Made by a program: the position numbers and the translations under genes | Part shown: positions 4,830 to 5,966 of the stretch, piece after piece | Layout of the letters: every line of letters starts with the position of its first letter | Position numbering within the stretch: the first letter of the stretch is position 1 | Source: Streptosporangiaceae bacterium | GTDB taxonomy: Bacteria; Actinomycetota; Actinomycetes; Streptosporangiales; Streptosporangiaceae | Direction: 5' to 3' | DNA: 5,966 bases | NCBI GenBank assembly: GCA_030042885.1 | Contig: JASHYW010000142.1 | Location: forward strand, 1-5,966 | Notes under the pieces: model-generated | The model's input: only the letters and a program-made list of their open reading frames with translations | The model's database searches: none | Told to the model about the DNA's origin: nothing

Positions 4830-5966
4830 GCGGTGGAAGCCGCTGCGTGCCGGCCTGGTCGACATGTTCTACTACGACGCCGAGGAGTTCTGGTTCCACG
4901 ACGGCCGCCTCCTGCTGCGTGGCAATAACGGGACCGGCAAGTCCAAGGTGCTCGCGCTGACGCTGCCGTTCCTGCTGGACGGGGAACTCGCGCCGCACCG
5001 GGTGGAGCCGGACGGCGACCGGCAGAAGAAGATGGAGTGGAACCTGCTGCTCGGCGGCAAGCATCCCAACCCGGAACGCCTCGGGTACACCTGGCTCGAG
5101 TTCGGCCGCCGCGCCGCCGACGGGACCGCCGAGTTCCGGACCATAGGCTGCGGGCTGAAAGCCGTCGCCGGCCGTGGCATCGCCCGCCACTGGTTCTTCG
5201 TCACGACCCGGCGGGTGGGCGGTGACCTGCACCTGCTGCCATCCAGCCGGGTTCCGCTCTCCCGGGAGAAGCTTCGCGAGGAGATCGGCGGGCATGGGCT
5301 GGTGTACGACCGGGCCGCCGACTACCGCCGTGCGGTGGACGAAGCCCTGTTCGGGCTCGGTGAGCACCGCTACGAGGTGCTGATCAACCTGCTGATCCAG
5401 CTCCGGCAGCCGCAGCTGTCCAAGAAACCCGACGAGAAGCTGCTGTCCCGCGCGCTGACCGAAGCGCTGCCCCCGCTCAGCCCGGGCCTGGTGACGACGG
5501 TAGCCGAGGCGTTCCGGGGCCTGGACGAGGAACGCGACGCGCTGCGGGCCCTGGCGGAGGCCCGCGGCGCCGCGAACGAGTTCCTGCACCACTACAGCCG
5601 GTACGCGATCATTGCGGCCAAGCGCAAGGCTGCCGGGCCGCGGCAGGCGCAGAGCCGGTACGAGCAGCTCGGCAGGGACCTGGCCGCGGCCGAGGAGGCG
5701 TTCGCCGCCGCGGACGCGCAGCTGCAGGCAGCACACAGCGAACTGGACGAGCTCGAGCAGCGGCGGACCCAGCTCGAGGCGCGGCGCGAGGCACTGCAGC
5801 AAGACCCGGCGATGCGGGACGCCGAGCGGCTCGAGCAGATGCGCGGCGAGGCGCGGCGCCGGGACGAGACGGCGCGCATCAGGGAACAGGACCGTGACCG
5901 GCGGTCGGCCGAGGTGCATAAGCGTTCCCTGAAGGTCAGCGAGGCCACCCGCCGGGCCGAGACCGC
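4807..5966 (+). CDS. jetC: Wadjet subunit JetC, SMC/MukB-like ATPase, TIGR02680 family (3' end outside window)
   Basis: JetC is the ATP-driven SMC motor of Wadjet; a dimer with JetA and JetB extrudes DNA loops and senses small circular DNA. The window holds 386 complete codons of a protein that is usually about 1,350-1,400 residues. The N-terminus ERWKPLRAGLVDMFYYDAEE (8-27) and FHDGRLLLRGNNGTGKSKVL (30-49) are typical; the Walker A motif is G39-N-N-G-T-G-K45-S46, fully conserved. A head-domain core follows, with KKMEWNLLLGGKHPNPERLG (about 76-95) and INLLIQLRQPQLSKKPDEKL (about 193-212), the block most diagnostic of TIGR02680. From about residue 230 to the edge the sequence is an unbroken, charged, heptad-like helix rich in E, R, A, L and Q, the first half of the coiled coil. 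The signature motif, Walker B and returning coiled coil lie outside. The frame stays open to the last base. JetD (DUF2399/DUF3323 TOPRIM protein) is expected next. Confidence 0.93.
   Translation, partial: MLPVPCSERWKPLRAGLVDMFYYDAEEFWFHDGRLLLRGNNGTGKSKVLALTLPFLLDGELAPHRVEPDGDRQKKMEWNLLLGGKHPNPERLGYTWLEFGRRAADGTAEFRTIGCGLKAVAGRGIARHWFFVTTRRVGGDLHLLPSSRVPLSREKLREEIGGHGLVYDRAADYRRAVDEALFGLGEHRYEVLINLLIQLRQPQLSKKPDEKLLSRALTEALPPLSPGLVTTVAEAFRGLDEERDALRALAEARGAANEFLHHYSRYAIIAAKRKAAGPRQAQSRYEQLGRDLAAAEEAFAAADAQLQAAHSELDELEQRRTQLEARREALQQDPAMRDAERLEQMRGEARRRDETARIREQDRDRRSAEVHKRSLKVSEATRRAET

Noticed and set aside
4513..5919. A 468-codon minus-strand open frame opposite jetC and the end of jetB
   Set aside because: It is an antisense shadow of GC-rich coding sequence, with low-complexity R/P/G/Q-rich translation, while the plus strand carries clear TIGR02680 motifs.
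1..5966. CRISPR array or insertion sequence
   Set aside because: No regularly spaced repeats of 25 bases or more, no transposase sequence and no paired terminal inverted repeats were found on reading both strands.

Overview
The window is GC-rich throughout. Its codons end mostly in G or C, GTG starts are common, and its proteins look like those of actinomycetes. I read it as chromosomal DNA from an Actinomycetota species; the genus cannot be fixed from this sequence alone. It falls into two contrasting halves: about 2 kb of decaying accessory DNA, followed by an intact, tightly packed defence operon that runs off the right edge.

Left half (1-2052). The window opens inside the N-terminal KdpD domain of a potassium sensor kinase. 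That frame stops at 179. An adjacent frame resumes far downstream in the KdpD plan, at the last transmembrane segments and a GAF-like domain, and then ends at 736 with no histidine-kinase core, so the gene has a large internal deletion and a lost C-terminus. A one-helix mini-protein (765-947) follows; in its first 25 or so residues it resembles the small proteins found beside kdp genes. Next is a Phd/YefM-type antitoxin (1067-1339) overlapping a RelE/ParE-type toxin gene broken by a frameshift near 1447 (1336-1616). The 436 bases from 1617 to 2052 hold no convincing protein gene. They carry a cluster of CGGAC/GTCCG repeats, a perfect 7-bp-stem hairpin, and a degenerate tRNA-Tyr-like gene (1806-1875) that keeps both acceptor strands, the anticodon arm, the class II variable arm, the T arm and an encoded CCA, but has lost the D arm and reads GCA where tRNA-Tyr has GTA.

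Right half (2053-5966). Three overlapping same-strand genes encode a DUF2397/TIGR02677 protein, a DUF2398/TIGR02678 protein and the first 386 residues of a TIGR02680 SMC-like ATPase with an intact Walker A motif. This is the JetA-JetB-JetC order of a Wadjet anti-plasmid system, type III as I recall the classification. The family expectation is that these form an SMC-kleisin-KITE motor that extrudes circular DNA, and that a TOPRIM nuclease, JetD, cleaves it. JetD should lie just beyond the window.

Together this looks like the edge of a genomic island or defence hotspot: a tRNA-derived remnant and eroded accessory genes on one side and a well-kept plasmid-defence operon on the other. The Wadjet system itself is a known type. 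The less ordinary part is the junction, especially the D-arm-less tRNA-Tyr remnant.
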